Assembly (NCBI GenBank): GCA_002964805.2 | Contig: PUDQ02000032.1 | Coordinates: 1,116,001-1,180,000, forward strand | Length of the DNA: 64,000 nucleotides | Reading direction: 5' to 3' | Source: Trametes villosa | Taxonomy: Eukaryota > Basidiomycota > Agaricomycetes > Polyporales > Polyporaceae | In this document: positions 22,556 to 34,725 of the stretch, in pieces | How the letters are laid out: each line of letters opens with the position of its first letter | Position numbering within the stretch: position 1 is the first letter of the stretch | Notes under the pieces: generated by a model | The model's input: the letters and a program-made list of their open reading frames with translations, nothing else | What the model was told of the DNA's origin: nothing | Database searches by the model: none | Made by a program: the position numbers and the translations under genes

Positions 22556-23309
22556 TCCCGCGGCATTACGAGGCTCGCGCTATAGGTCGGACATATGGAT
22601 CTTCCTCTCATCGTTTTGTATCATAGTCATGTTCTCAAAGTTTTCGTCGTAGATTGGCTCCTGCCGCGACAGAGCGTCGTGGCCGCGTGGTGCCACTCGA
22701 CCGTAGCTGTGTAGATCTGCGCTCGTTCATCCGGGCTTGCACTGCTCCCGGCTTCGAAATCATGGGCGTGGAATTTGAGTTTACGGGCGTGCTTAGCCGG
22801 AAGCAGTCCCGCGCCCCTTGTTGACACCGAAGGCTCCCGGCGTTTGGAGGAGTGCTTCACACTTACCCCGAACGCCGGCATGGAAGGCGGGTCCACCACA
22901 CGTCGGCGCGCGCTGCCACCCTTCCGCGATGCAGATCGCAATGCGCAGACTCCATTACCCCATGTTTCCAGGACAATGGGGCCCAAGCCGTGCGCCCATG
23001 CATCCGGAAGATGCGCACGTCTGATGCGATGCTCACATTGACATATGCCATCATCGCAGGTGTGTCCCTAGCGTACTTCTCCGGCGCGGCGAAGCCCATG
23101 CTGAATCCGTCGAGTCATGACAGGCCCCTTCCGCAGGTGGGATTCCCAGAGCGACGGTCATATTGTCGACGAACCGTAAGTCAGCGTGCGCGAACTCTCT
23201 CCTGACGCGGCTTCGGGCGAAAGCGCCCATTTCACGAGCGACAATATGAACCCGCGGCCTGGGGCGTTGGCAGCCGCTTCCCTGCGCCCTGCTCTCTTTC
23301 CACGTCGCA
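22556..23309. promoter_or_regulatory. Upstream region of the EF-hand/zinc protein gene
   Basis: About 750 bp. An 18-bp perfect match (GAACGCCGGCATGGAAGG) lies at 22870-22887, 440 bp before the ATG. The same sequence lies at 33077-33094, 456 bp before the ATG of the disrupted paralogue. The duplication therefore included the promoter, and this motif is a candidate conserved element. Confidence 0.5.
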
Positions 23310-26300
23310 ATGACCCTTTCTAGCAGCCCCCGCAGTATGCTCCAGCCCACCATGGAACTCTCGGAGAGTCCGGGGTCGACGCCGACCCTTGCTAGCCCTA
23401 CTTCCATGGACTCGGAAGAGGCGACTACTGTAGGAGACGAGCAGGTCAAATCCAAGCCACGCTCACGGACAATGCGGGCGGCATCCATATCTCTCCTGGC
23501 GACTAACTGGCGTGTCAAGGTACAGCGTACTAGGAGGCCGAAAGGTGCGTATGTCCAGCTTCCCCTTCGGCTTGTCGTGCTTATACCTGGATGTAACAGA
23601 GGACCACGTGCTGGAGATAAACACTCGCATGTCGTCTGTGGCGGAGCTTGTTTCGCCACTGTCCTCTGGGGCTCAGGGGACTGCCGTCAAAATCGCTCAG
23701 TATAGCACAAACGCGCTCTTCGAAGGTCTTCCGGAGTTAGTGAAGGTGCTCCAAGAGGTCGCGGCGGTGCATCCCTTCATTGCGCGTGAGTATCGGAGTC
23801 CGTGGTGGTCACAGCTTACAAGACTGACCTTTCCTGCAGTCGCCGTAGGCGCGTTCCGGGTCGCGATAGAGCTGGACTTGAAGCGGAGAGAGAACGACAA
23901 GAAGATCAATCTTCTGTTCGTCGAGATGAGAGATATGATGACGGCGCTCGTGGAGTACGTGCGATATTCACTCGTGAGACGTATCGCTGCTGATGTGGTC
24001 TAGACTGCAGGACGTGAACGAGGCCGACAATGTCGGGAAGGACGGGAAGACGCTCCAGAAGCGACTCCAGGGTCTGGTGGATGACATCGAATCCGACATT
24101 CTGGAATGCGCCAACGTCTGCGATGCATACGCGAAGAAGAGGACGGCGGCTAGGGTCATGGGCAGCTTACGGTGGAACGAGAAGCTGCAGCAATACGTCA
24201 AGCGGTTCACCAAGCATCGCGCGGACATCGAGTTCACCTTGGCTATCCACCTCGGCCTCAATGTGGATCTCGCTAACAGGAAATTGGACACAATCGACAC
24301 CAAGTACGCTGTTCAGGACTGGTGGGAATGCTACGTTGTAACTGACGACACCCTATTAGGATCAACGACGTGCTCGAGTTCCTACAGGGGTGCATCTCTC
24401 CGGAGGAGAAGGAGCTCGCCGCGTTCGTCGACAGACGTGGCGGCCGGGACGCCATCTTGAGCAATGAGAAACTACTTCTCGAGCTCGTCGGCCGGCGCTC
24501 TTCCTCCAGCGGGCCCAATCTTGACGGACGATGGGCGCGCAGGCAGAGCACCATGGATATCCAAGAACTCAAGGACGAGCTATCGGAGGCGCCCGAGATC
24601 TCCATCGCGCGCAACTGGACCACATTCGAGCGCAAGTTCGAGATGCAAGAGCGGGAGCTTGAGCGCATTCAAGAGATCGTCCACGAAGAGAATATGCTCG
24701 TCATCAAGTCGGTATCTGCTGGGCCCCATGACAAGATCCGCGACAACGTGAGCACAGACACCGATGTACTCGCAATGGAGAGCTAAATGCCATGATGTTC
24801 CGTAGGATTTGCACAACATCTGGCGGGAGATGGTGCGCTTCTTCACAACGTCCCGCTGGGTTCCTCGCTGATACGTTTCCAGCGGTGGCGCGGGAACGTC
24901 AAGGCACGGCACTTTGTCCTCGCTCTACGTGACTACTGCTTGGAGAGGCTCGACAAGACGAGGAAGAACGAATCCACATTCGTCGACTGCGACAAGCCTA
25001 CTAACATCGACGACCGCGACGAATGGACGCTCGACTACATCAGCGTCACTCGACTGCAAGCGATTATCGAGGCTTTCGATGACGACGCATCCGGCTTCAT
25101 AACGGTTGCGGAGGTGAACACGTTCATCGCATCGAAACCGCGCCAATGGAGGTAGGTCGTTTTCTGATTATGGTGCCTCGCATGCTTTGCTTACTCTCTT
25201 CGCCAGCCTCCTGCACTGGATGGCGTACTGGGCTATTGGTAGGCTCGTGGATGTCTCTTCTGCACAGCTCGCTGACGCAAGTGATAGGTTGGCAGATGAC
25301 GATGACCCACTATGTGACAGAAATCGACCACCTCCTCGACAAGATGTTTTCCGTGAAGGCGCACGTTCTTCCTGCTAACCGTCGCTATGTGGAGCAATAT
25401 CTCGACGTGATCTGGTCTCCGATCACAGAGCTCACGACGGCTTTCCGACGCATCGAAAGGCATGACGTCGTGGAGGAGCGTTTCCAGTCCTACGTCGACG
25501 CGGAGGAGAACAGGCTACGCGATGCTTTGGAGGACATCAACTACGACATTGACGCTGCCGACATTTTGCAACTTGTTATGGGCCCGGGACGAGTGGAGAA
25601 GGTATGGCAAGTCACTGCATAAATAGATGTATCTGACGACCTCTACTGAGCTCAGTCTCTGTTGCCTCTCATTTGGCTACTCCTCAAGCGCGACTATGAT
25701 ATCCTACGGTTGTCGCGAACAGTGGTCATCCACAAGGACGAGCTGTGGGACTGCGGCTCGACCCTGAAGTGGGTCTTTCGTGCTGTGAGTGACCGCTGCA
25801 CCAACCTCGAAAGTATGTTATATGTTTCTCTTCAAGGGTGCATTTGCTGAATAACGCGCGGCAGATCTGTTCAAACAGCAGAATCTCGATCCTAACCAGC
25901 AGTTCAAGGTCTTCGCGTCTGAGCTGGTAGGTTGAGTCCGTCCTGGTGGTCTCAGTATGCCACTCACTTCTGCACACTTCCTAGTTCCGTTACTGGCACG
26001 ACTCAACATCGCTATGGTCGACCGAGCGACTGCGGGAGGCGCATTACCCCGAGAAACCCTACAATGACGCAGATGAAGGCCATTGTGATCCTTCCCGCGT
26101 TCTCAACCACCCTGTGGAGAACCCCGCGAACCCACTGGCGCCTTCCCAGTACTTCGAGACCCCCGAGGACAGACGTGCGGCTGATCCGCTGAAATCCGTG
26201 TACGTCATCCCACCATCCTCAGTTGATATTTTCTAACAGTCTATAGTCTGGGACAATGGACTGGCTACGTGGCCGATGCTGGCGCATTCCCGTGCGAGCC

Positions 26301-27776
26301 TATGATGAGCCTGGCCATCCACGCTTCGTCACGGTCACCGAGCGAGTTCGTGGCCGCCGGCACCATTCCTATGGGCACACGCTTCAAAGTCTCAGGCACA
26401 GTGGCAACATACGGGGACCGTGGCGTTGCTTATGATTTCGAGCTGAAGTACGCCGCGCGCTACTGGCCTAGGAGGTTCCGAGGCCAACTCGTCGACGGCG
26501 GGCGAGAGCTTACGGGCACGTGGGAGTGCCCGGGGAACGACACGGCCGGAACGTTCATCTTCAGGCGCCTCTCCGCGGACGCAATGCGCTTCTGGCCCTT
26601 GCCCATCGACGGCGAATGCAGTAAGCCGGTGCAGTGGTGGCGCTTCGCACTCGCTGCTGTTCAAGACCAGGTCCGCCGCAAGATGCTGTCCCTACAGCTC
26701 CTTCAAGAACGTCAGGCCACTCGTCGACGCTTCCTCCGCGCCATACGGACGGGCCTTTCCACTTCGATCGCGGACAACACCGAACGCCAGACACTCATCC
26801 GCTGCTATCGCATGTTGACACCCGCGGAGGCTCGTCACTACTACACGGTGTACGAGTCGATGCGGAGCATCGCTCCCAAGCACTTGTGAGTAACTCCTCG
26901 ATGCGCGAGACAAAACGGCGACTGAGAGCCTCCTGATTCTAGCGGGATCTCGTGCGCCAACTGCCGGTCTGAGGTCTACGGCGCGCGCACGATGTGCCTC
27001 GATTGCGGGATTCGAACGACCGTGGACCTGTGCGGGAAGCTCGAGTGTCGGGAGGCCACGATCGGGCCCGACCGCCGCGACGACCTGGTGTTGCCGCACT
27101 TGCCGTCGCATCGCATCATGAGAGTTCGACGAGTCATCCACCGCCACAGGGAGTTCGGGAACATGTACCGCGCCGCGCAGGCCGCGCTCATCCGGGCAGA
27201 GGAAGCGCTCGCCGACGCCGATGATATCTCGAGCCCTCAACTGCACGGCGGCCACTCGCGACACCCGAGCTTCGGTGCCAAGATAATGACGGAGCGGCTC
27301 GTGGACCGCGAGCTCTCTTGTGTGGGTTGTAAGAAGCGGGTCTCACGACCATGCTGGTACTGCATCGAATGCGACGGTGCGTCCTACCTCCATCCGTGCG
27401 TTCGTTTCCTGACGTCCTGCTGGTAGACGAGTGCTTCGTTTGCACCACGTGCGAGTCCTCTAGGGTTTCGTTCTCCTGCGGTCACAAACCCAACCACGGT
27501 CTTGTTCGCTGCGCCCTTCCCCGCGACGACATGGTGAAGGCGGCGGATCTAGAGTGGTCGCACTCGCGCATTGACAGTCTGGAGACGAAGCTCGCGGATC
27601 TGCAGCATGGCTCGACGTCTCGCTTCGACTCGCTGGACGGGAGGCTCACTACTCTGGCGAGCGACTCGACCGAGCTTAGAACCATGCAGGCCAGGTCGAA
27701 TGAGAAGCTGGAGACGCTGGATTCCAGGCTTCAGCATATCGAGAGTCTTCTAGCCGCTATCGCCTCTAGGCTGTAG
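23310..27776 (+). CDS. HeLo/MLKL-like helical, EF-hand and zinc-module protein
   Basis: Fifteen exons give 1240 residues: 23310-23544, 23600-23785, 23840-23954, 24004-24303, 24360-24747, 24806-24832, 24883-25151, 25207-25238, 25288-25601, 25656-25812, 25865-25926, 25985-26199, 26247-26885, 26943-27376, 27427-27776. After a Ser/Thr-rich head, residues of about 95-280 form an all-helical region (LPELVKVLQEVAAVHPFI, then KRRENDKKINLLFVEMRDMM). This resembles the MLKL/HeLo-like four-helix N-terminal domains of basidiomycete STAND and EF-hand proteins. An EF-hand loop DDDASGFITVAE lies near residue 482. A beta-rich region follows, with WTGYVADAGAF near its start and ELTGTWECPGNDTAGTF near its end. 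Two Cys-rich modules lie near 985 (CANC ... CLDC) and 1105 (CVGC ... CIEC ... CTTC), reminiscent of ZZ fingers, then a coiled coil to the end. A role in calcium-responsive signalling or regulated cell death is inferred from architecture only. Confidence 0.82.
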
Positions 27777-28695
27777 TTCGTGCGCTCACCCCCTCCTTTC
27801 TCTCCGGCTCGTTGCTCGTTCAGCTTGATCTATCCCGCGCTTGTTGTACTTCTACGCTCTGGCTTATATGATATCCACTGTACTACGCTCTCTTCCTTGC
27901 GCTCTAGGCGGCTGTTCCGGGGGGAATGTATCATCATGCCTTATGTCGTCAATGAAAAGGACTTCTGGCGAACTCTATCGCGCTCTTTGTCGTCTCGCAA
28001 TCACCATCGACAATGGCCCGTGCTATCTGCGGTCTGGGATGGCACCTGCTCCGCGCCCCCCTCTTACGGCGGTGTTGTGAAATCTTCAGGAACGTCTAGT
28101 CTCACGAATGCGCGCTACTCTAAGGGATGGGGCCACTGACACGAGGTCGGACGGACCCGACAAGGACCGGAGCGCAGACGAACACACTGTCAGGCCGTGG
28201 ACAGGAGGCACGGCGCCGGCAGGGAACACACTGTCGCTCCGGTGGCGGAGCAGCGGGGGATGCCGCGGAGCATGATCGTGGTGCTGGATAGCGAAATTGT
28301 ATCAGGGCTACAGCGTGAGAAGCCTGAAGCCTCAAGACGCCTCGTTAGGATAGGAGATTGCATGGCTCCGACCGGAAGATGCAACGCCAGCGGCGGTGAC
28401 GCCTCAAAGTGCGATAACGGAGCCGCTACTACCGTTCAGCATCATGTCCGAGCCAATTCTGAGGATCTGCCGCACGTAGGGGTGATCAGGTTTGATATTC
28501 CTCGTTCCTAGGCACTATGTTGAACATACATATACTATGCGGTGGCGCGGGATAAGTACCTCTAGAGGGGAGAACATGATTATCATCAGGAAACGCGGTT
28601 TTATCAGTATGGAGATTAGATATCCACGGCTCCATCTGGCTCTATCCGTCTATATCAGTGACCTATCTCCATCCAGAACTTGTGTACTCATTATT
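27777..28695. other. Intergenic region between convergent genes
   Basis: About 0.9 kb with no recognised gene. Open frames present are short and lack motifs. The right half is AT-richer, with repeated TCTAT-type steps. No terminal repeats were found. Confidence 0.5.
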
Positions 28696-30251
28696 TTATT
28701 GCGAGAGCTTCGTAGACGGCCTTCTCCCATGGTCTTTGTATGCCCTCGTGAACGGTTGTGGGCACGGCGAGGCGTGCAACGAGCGCGAGCGCAGCGAAAG
28801 AGGCGTGGGAACCGTCTCCGTGGCTCTATAGCGCTCTAGATAGAGCCGGGCGTCTCTATATAGCAGGGGGGGATCTCCACCACTCCATCGCTCCATATGG
28901 CGCTGTATGGAGGCCATGGCCCGTAAACACTTTCCTGATGATGGGCCGCCGGGTACTACGGTGAAGGCGCGGGAGCCTTGTACAAGTCGACGTGTGTTAG
29001 CGGCCGGTGCGGAATCGTCGGCATCGTCGCGATCCGCACGGCTGATATTCAACACATGCTTCATGCTGGGGAGAGCCGCAATGATGTACGCCCTGCACGA
29101 CCTGGCCGCGCTGACGCGGATGTGCAGCGTCGCTAAGCTGGGGAGGAGCGCCCGCAACGACGGTACGTCTGCATTTGCTACTTCGGGTTTGCCGACCAGG
29201 GCTACGCAGCAGATGTGGGAAGCAGCCTCTTTGTAGGAGGCCATGAGAGTGAGCGAGCGAAGCGCCGAGGGAGTTGTCAAGGATAGGGCGATGGCGCGCA
29301 GGAAGGGAGCCGCTGGCTGGGTGGAGGAACGTCCGAAAGCGAACTCGTCCACCGCGACGTAGAGCTCTCGAAGCGCGGGAAAAGACCCTTGTAGAAATGT
29401 CGTCAGGGATTCTAGGTACTGTAGTTAGCACTTCCAACATTGATTCGTTAAGCCTGCAGGAAACGACGTACGAGCATCTGTGAAGACCATGTAAGTGATA
29501 TCCAGCGAAGTCACGGCGGAGCCAAACGCGTTGCCGGGTACTGAGCTGTACAGTACGAAAGGGTAGCCCTATCGTTGAAGCCCATATCTCAGTCCTGAGC
29601 TCCCGAAGACGGCATGAGACTCACGTATAAGTAAAGCGACGTGAGCTTCCCGCAGCCGTAGAGGTTTTGGCATGCCGACACCAATGATGCAGAGTCCGCT
29701 TGGTAGGTGCCTTCTTTATGTACGTAGCATCCTTGCAAGATCAGGTGGGTGAGATTTCGAGACGACCACACAAGGTCCAGCAAGGTTCGGAGGGTCGCGA
29801 ATAAGCATTGGTCGAGCTGGAGCTCTTCGAGGCTCGTGAAGAACGGGAGCTGCATGCGAAAGAGCCTTGGGGGTATGCTTAAGTCCACCTCCTTGGCGGA
29901 GAGCACGCGCAGGTTGGGAAACCGTTGCATGAAGAGCTCTCCCGCATAGGCTCCTACGTCCGAGTACAAGTAGATCGAGGATACCAGTGGCGCCCACCGG
30001 TCCGGGGCGTCGCGAACGGTCGCGAGGAAGGCGGATACGGACAGCTTTGTGTCGAGGAGTACGTTGTGCCAGAGTAGGAACTGTGTGCGGGGTGTCCATG
30101 CGCGACATACAAGAGTGCACGCATGTAGGGTACGTCGCTGAAGCTGGAAGTCGCGAGTTTGGATAGATGAGCCAGCGAAACCAGGAAGCCAGGGAACGTG
30201 GTCGAGGACGTGCTCCCAGAGCTCCACAGGACAACAATATTGCGGTCGCAT
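28696..30251 (-). CDS. F-box/LRR-like protein 1
   Basis: Three exons, 30251-29625, 29568-29472 and 29411-28696, give 479 residues. The N-terminal F-box-like segment is PVELWEHVLDHVPW ... CTLVCRAWTPRTQFLLW. Leucine-rich segments follow (FPNLRVLSAKEV; LPFFTSLEELQLDQCLF; LVWSSRNLTHLILQGC). Exon 2 holds the family core NAFGSAVTSLDITYM. Exon 3 holds FLQGSFPALRELYVAV and a Cys-rich LRR end (SCRAYIIAALPSMKHVLNI). The other family members in this window stop about 10-20 residues after this point. Here the frame runs on about 90 residues into Arg/Ser-rich sequence, so the stop may have been lost. Such proteins are presumed substrate receptors of SCF ubiquitin ligases. Confidence 0.78.
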
Positions 30252-30472
30252 GATCCTACAGAGAGTACGCGACAAGTTGAAGATGTAGGCTGAAGGAGAT
30301 TTGAGGGAAGGTTGAGTTAGTACAACTCGCGCACGCAGTCGCAGATGGTGGATATGGCAACTTCTCACGCTGCCTCAGAGTTCATTCACGCGCAGCGAAG
30401 CGAGCAAGTCACAAACACGACTATGAACGCCAGGCAAGAATTTGTGATTTTGGAGGAATAGAAACATACTGG

Positions 30473-31655
30473 TCAACGAGGCAGTGCACGAGGTACTGCT
30501 AGCAACCGTTCCGTCCTGAGCCGCTCTATCCCGACCGTGACACTCTCCGCAACCACCTCCGTTCGCGGCGAATCATCGTACTGCACCGTCACCTTCGCCC
30601 GGCATACGAACGCCCTGTGCTCTGCGCGAACAATCAAGGAGAGCGGGACGGGGACCCAGATCCGCACACGCCACGCGATGGGACGGCCGGACTGCAGAGG
30701 CTCCACTAACTGCCCTTCAGACTCGAGCAGGATCCCCCGCTCGGCCTTCAGGGTAGGGACGTCGGACGAGTCCTTGCGCGCGCGGGTGCGGCGGTTGCGG
30801 TACTGAGTCTGCCAGACGTCGCACTGCCCCAGTGTAAACAAGGATGCGGATTGGGCAGTATCCGTGCGGAACTGGATGTCGTAGCTCTTGATGATGTTCT
30901 GGACGTTGTATTGCTGCACCGGAGGCCTGTTATCGCGCAGCTCGAGCGTGGCCGCCCATGCATAGAGGCCACTGCAGCAAAACAAAGCACAAGTCAGATT
31001 ATGGCTGATTAGGAGTGAATGGTACGTACCTATCGTCGCCGTCCCACACCGTCGAGAGTGGCTCGTCCGGTATGATCTCCAGCTCAAAGCGGTCCCGCGC
31101 ATGCGACGTAGATGGCTTGAGCTCGGTCGCTACTATGCGCTGCTTCCCCTTTGCAGTGCTATCCGTCGGGCCGTTCTTCAGGTCCTTCGTCGATCCACCC
31201 GACTGCAAATGAGCAGGAACGTTCGCGTCTCTGCCTCTGTGCACAGGAGAAGCCGGGAAAGGCACCCGTTGTGCTCCTGCCTCCGGCACGGGGAGGGCCG
31301 TACTTTTCAGGTGCGCGCGAAACTCTTCGCGCTCGCGCGCCTCCGCCGCGCGATGCCGCTCCGTGGTGCGTTGCACTGCATCCAGAGTGGCGTGCTCCTC
31401 GTTTGTGGTGAGAGTGGGCGGGAGTGGCGTGGAACGCGGGTCCTTGCGCATGAGACTGGACCGTTTACGGGAAGAGTTGTTGGAGGCGTTTTGGGCCGCG
31501 AGCTCGTGAGCGTCGATCGGATCTGTGGTATCCTCGGGGAATATGATCGGGCTGCCGGTGGGCCCCACCTGGAGGGCCTCGATCTGCATGGCGAGGTCCC
31601 GCATGTCGTCATCCTGCTCCTGCAGGTTCGGCGTCCTCCTCGTTTGGTAGCTCAT
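30473..31655 (-). CDS. Unknown protein, paralogue of the gene at 42371-43585
   Basis: Two exons, 31655-31030 and 30971-30473, give 374 residues with a 58-bp intron after GDDS. The N-terminus starts MSYQTRRTPNLQEQDDDM and contains the motif DLAMQIEALQV shared with the paralogue. A disordered, charged middle follows. The C-terminal half appears beta-rich (ERFELEI-type start; YDIQFRT; TLKAERGI; WRVRIWVPVPLSL; AFVCRAKVTVQY) and ends GIERLRTERLLA. The same blocks and intron position recur in the paralogue, which supports a real gene. No known domain is recognised. It is transcribed towards the F-box gene. Confidence 0.75.
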
Positions 31656-33532
31656 GGCTGAAGGTGTGTATGTGAGGTTGTTCCGGGTAGTGGATGTGTT
31701 TTGACAAAGGAGGATGTGTGGGGAGTGGCGTTAGGTCGAGTGAGGGCGTCGAATGATACATCGTGCACGGCGGTTCGCGGTAGAATTTATACCTTTCCAA
31801 AAACCGCTTTGACTGTCAAACGCTTGAGACGTGAGGAAAGTGAAGTGGAAGTCCATTGCCCACATAGCTTGGACGCGCTGCCAGTCCGTGCATCGCTGCG
31901 GACCACGCGTGGTGGAGGGCTGAAGCGTTTGGCCCAAGCGGACTTCACCGCGTCGGGGATCTATTTACAGGCGCCGCATCACCTATCATAGAGATATGCT
32001 TTGAAGGGGGAACAACAGTCTGAATCGAAGATACGATACTCACCTAGTTAGCCCGCGGGCTATTGTAACGATCTGTGTCCACACAGTACGAGCGTAGGTA
32101 CTAACTTTGGGGGAACTTGTAGATGTAGCTCGCGAGGTACATGCCTACCAGTCGTCGTAGATACTGCGCAATAAACGGTCAGTACGAGGAGTGTGAGACA
32201 AACGAAGAAGGTGTCGTTGAGGTGGTGGTCGTGATCCCGCGGCAGTGTCTGTTCGAGGTTTGGCGCCGGTACCGTCCAGCGTGGGCTCCCGGGCGTCTCT
32301 GGATTTCGAGCCTCCTCCTTCCTCCCACTCACTCACTTCTGTCGACGCGCCTAGTGGCCTACTTCCAGCTCTGAGTCTTAAGTATGGCGTATCATAACAC
32401 AGACGCGTCCTCTGTAACTTTTGGGTGACGGGAAACTTTGCGCGAAGTGCACAAGATCTACGCAAACTTGAGATTCTACGAGTGTGCAAGTTGGAGCTTT
32501 CTCGTCTCCACTCAGACTGCATAAGTTGGTTCCGAGAGGCCATCTTCGTAACAAACTGAGACATCATATCACTTTCCAGGTCTGCACTCTAGTACTTGGT
32601 TACCGGGCTACTCTTTGGCACTGTTGTAGCTTCACATGATCCCCTAGGGTCCTACGACGCTAGGAGCAGTCAGGTCGATCGCATTACGCCAAAAACAGGG
32701 TAAAGAAGTGTATATGCTGTGCTCAAGCTGTGCTATGAGCTGATAGAAGCGGCATCGCCCGCGGTCCACTCCCTAAGTAGTCGTTGAGCTCGATTTCGCC
32801 GAGTGTGGAAGTGCTCACGATCTATCTTTACAGGTGTGACACTCCCGAGACCTGTACAGCGTGCGTATACGCCGTTTTGCAAGATATACACTTCGTTTTG
32901 TGGATGAACAACCCGGGCTTGGTACGCGGTTTGAATTCCGGAACTTCGCTGTTTCAGTCGCCGGTTGGCCGCGCTAATACCGAGCGCCATCTACCGGTGG
33001 CCTTAGATCTTTAGGCTGTACATGACTAGGGCTATGGATATTGAAAGTACAGGAGCTAAGTATACGCGGAAGACCAGAACGCCGGCATGGAAGGGATGTC
33101 GGCTGCACTTCCCCATCGCTGTCATCTTGGACTGTGCGCGACTGCGGAGTGCGACATTCAGTCGCTGATTTCCCGAGAGGGGCAGTCAGATCTTACAGTG
33201 CGCTTGTGCGCCAGGAGACATCCACAAAGGATACGATGGTCTGGGTTATCTGGATGGAGACCGTCTGTTCAGGTCAGCCTCTAGGTATCCGCTCTGAGTC
33301 GGCGGCGCTGATTATAATTTATAAATATGCTGGTACTTGGCAGGCTTCTTGGAATGAGAATTCCGTGAGGCACTGTTGTGCAGGATGCAAACCGTGAGTC
33401 AGCGTTTTTGAACCTTGTATGCGTTCGCCCCACGTCCTATCATATATATATATACGGTACCTCTCTGGGGCGCGGGCACTTGCTCCCATATACCCTGCTA
33501 CCTCGGCTTCTCCGCTCCTCCATAACACCACA
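31656..33532. other. Intergenic region upstream of the disrupted duplicate
   Basis: 1.9 kb without a confident gene. On the reverse strand around 32340-32080 a frame ending in NDTFF can be joined across a weak 43-bp intron to YLRRLVGMYLASYIYKF and a stop. This is protein-like but has no ATG or partner exons. The right part contains the duplicated promoter block at 33077-33094 and a short (TA)n run near 33440. Confidence 0.4.
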
Positions 33533-33725
33533 ATGGCGCTCTCTGGCAGCTGTGATGACACGATACTACCCTCTGCCATCTTTCCAGAGAACTCCGTGTC
33601 GATGCCTCCTCGAGCCAGTACAACATCATCGGTGTCGAACGGGACGACAAACGCAACGGGGAATCAGCAACTTGAAACCAGGTCGGCATTGTCGGTGCAG
33701 TGGACGCTCATTGCGACCTGGCTAG

Positions 33726-33730
33726 CCCTC
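33726..33730. repeat. Left 5-bp target-site duplication of the copia element
   Basis: CCCTC immediately precedes the LTR end TGCGAGG and is repeated after the other LTR at 39644-39648. Five bases is the usual length for Ty1/copia integration. Confidence 0.9.
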
Positions 33731-34718
33731 TGCGAGGTTATGGCCGAGCGCGGACGAAGTCTAAACGAGAACGGAGTGAGCTCAGCGTTCGGGGGAAACG
33801 AACGATGTATTGAGTCAGTAGCTACCTAAACGAGAACGGAGTGAGCTACGGACTAAATGATGAACTCTGAACCTGGAAGGCTGTAAGCCGCACAAAGAGA
33901 GGTCTTCAGTCTGTGAGAGAACGACTATGATTGCATAGTACTGTACCTGTAAGCCGCACAAAGAGAGGCTACAAGTACTAGTAAGTAAACATGTAAGAGC
34001 GCATAGGTAATATGGGACTTACTCTTCAGTCTGTGAGAGAACGACTGAAGAGCAGAGGCCTACAGAGTCCTCCTTATATACTACTGAGGGAGGACGATGA
34101 ATAAGCATAGAGCAGAGATCATATGACCGTCCAGAGGACGCTGACTGAGCGAGGAGGTACGCTGACTGAGCGAAGGTAGGACGATGAGTAAGAATGAGGC
34201 ATGTGATGTCCATGGATGAGTAACACTAAGCTCCAGACAGGTCTAGAATAGTCAGGAGCATCGTAGAACGTACCAGAAGCATAGGTAGGGATGGCAGAAT
34301 GCCGAGTATGTACAGAACAAAAGAATGTACGTATATGGTAAGTAGGAAAGTCCATGCCGGCGTATCGTAGACGCACGGCCACTAACACTGCCACTCCCGG
34401 TCCGGCACAGCCGTAGATACGGAAGTTCAACACTAAAGTCAGCGAAAAGGAAGCGAGCGTAGGAGCGCGCAGGAAGCTCACCTCAGCGTTCGGGGGAAAC
34501 GAACGATGAGGGGCCTGCGCGCGGTCGGCGAGGTATAAGTGAGCGAGGGCGGACGCCTCTATCGATGAGGCGCCGGCCGCGATTCGCTGATAAGCGGGGA
34601 TATCGGTCCGAGGACTCGTGCACTTTGAATGTAAGTAAACGAATGTATGCGAGTAAAAGACGAGTAAGTAATGAGTAAGTAAAGAGCGTAAGTGGTATAG
34701 TAAGCGGTAAGTACAACA
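33731..34718 (-). repeat. 3' LTR of the copia element (long form, 988 bp)
   Basis: This LTR matches the 5' LTR at both ends but holds an extra 580 bp (33858-34437), bounded on each side by ACTAAA. The extra part contains small internal repeats: CGCACAAAGAGAGG at about 33891 and 33956, CTTCAGTCTGTGAGAGAACG twice, and CTGACTGAGCGA twice. Such motifs often occur in U3 enhancers, so it may be original LTR sequence lost from the other copy. Confidence 0.9.
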
Positions 34719-34725
34719 CGCCCCC

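Noticed and set aside
27000..27020. GGATTCGAAC-type sequence resembling a tRNA T-arm
   Set aside because: It lies inside exon 14 of the EF-hand protein gene in the correct coding frame, and no cloverleaf or box A sequence accompanies it.
33430..33460. (TA)n run as a transposon end or origin
   Set aside because: Only a few repeats long, with no flanking inverted repeats; probably a promoter-type AT patch of the disrupted gene.
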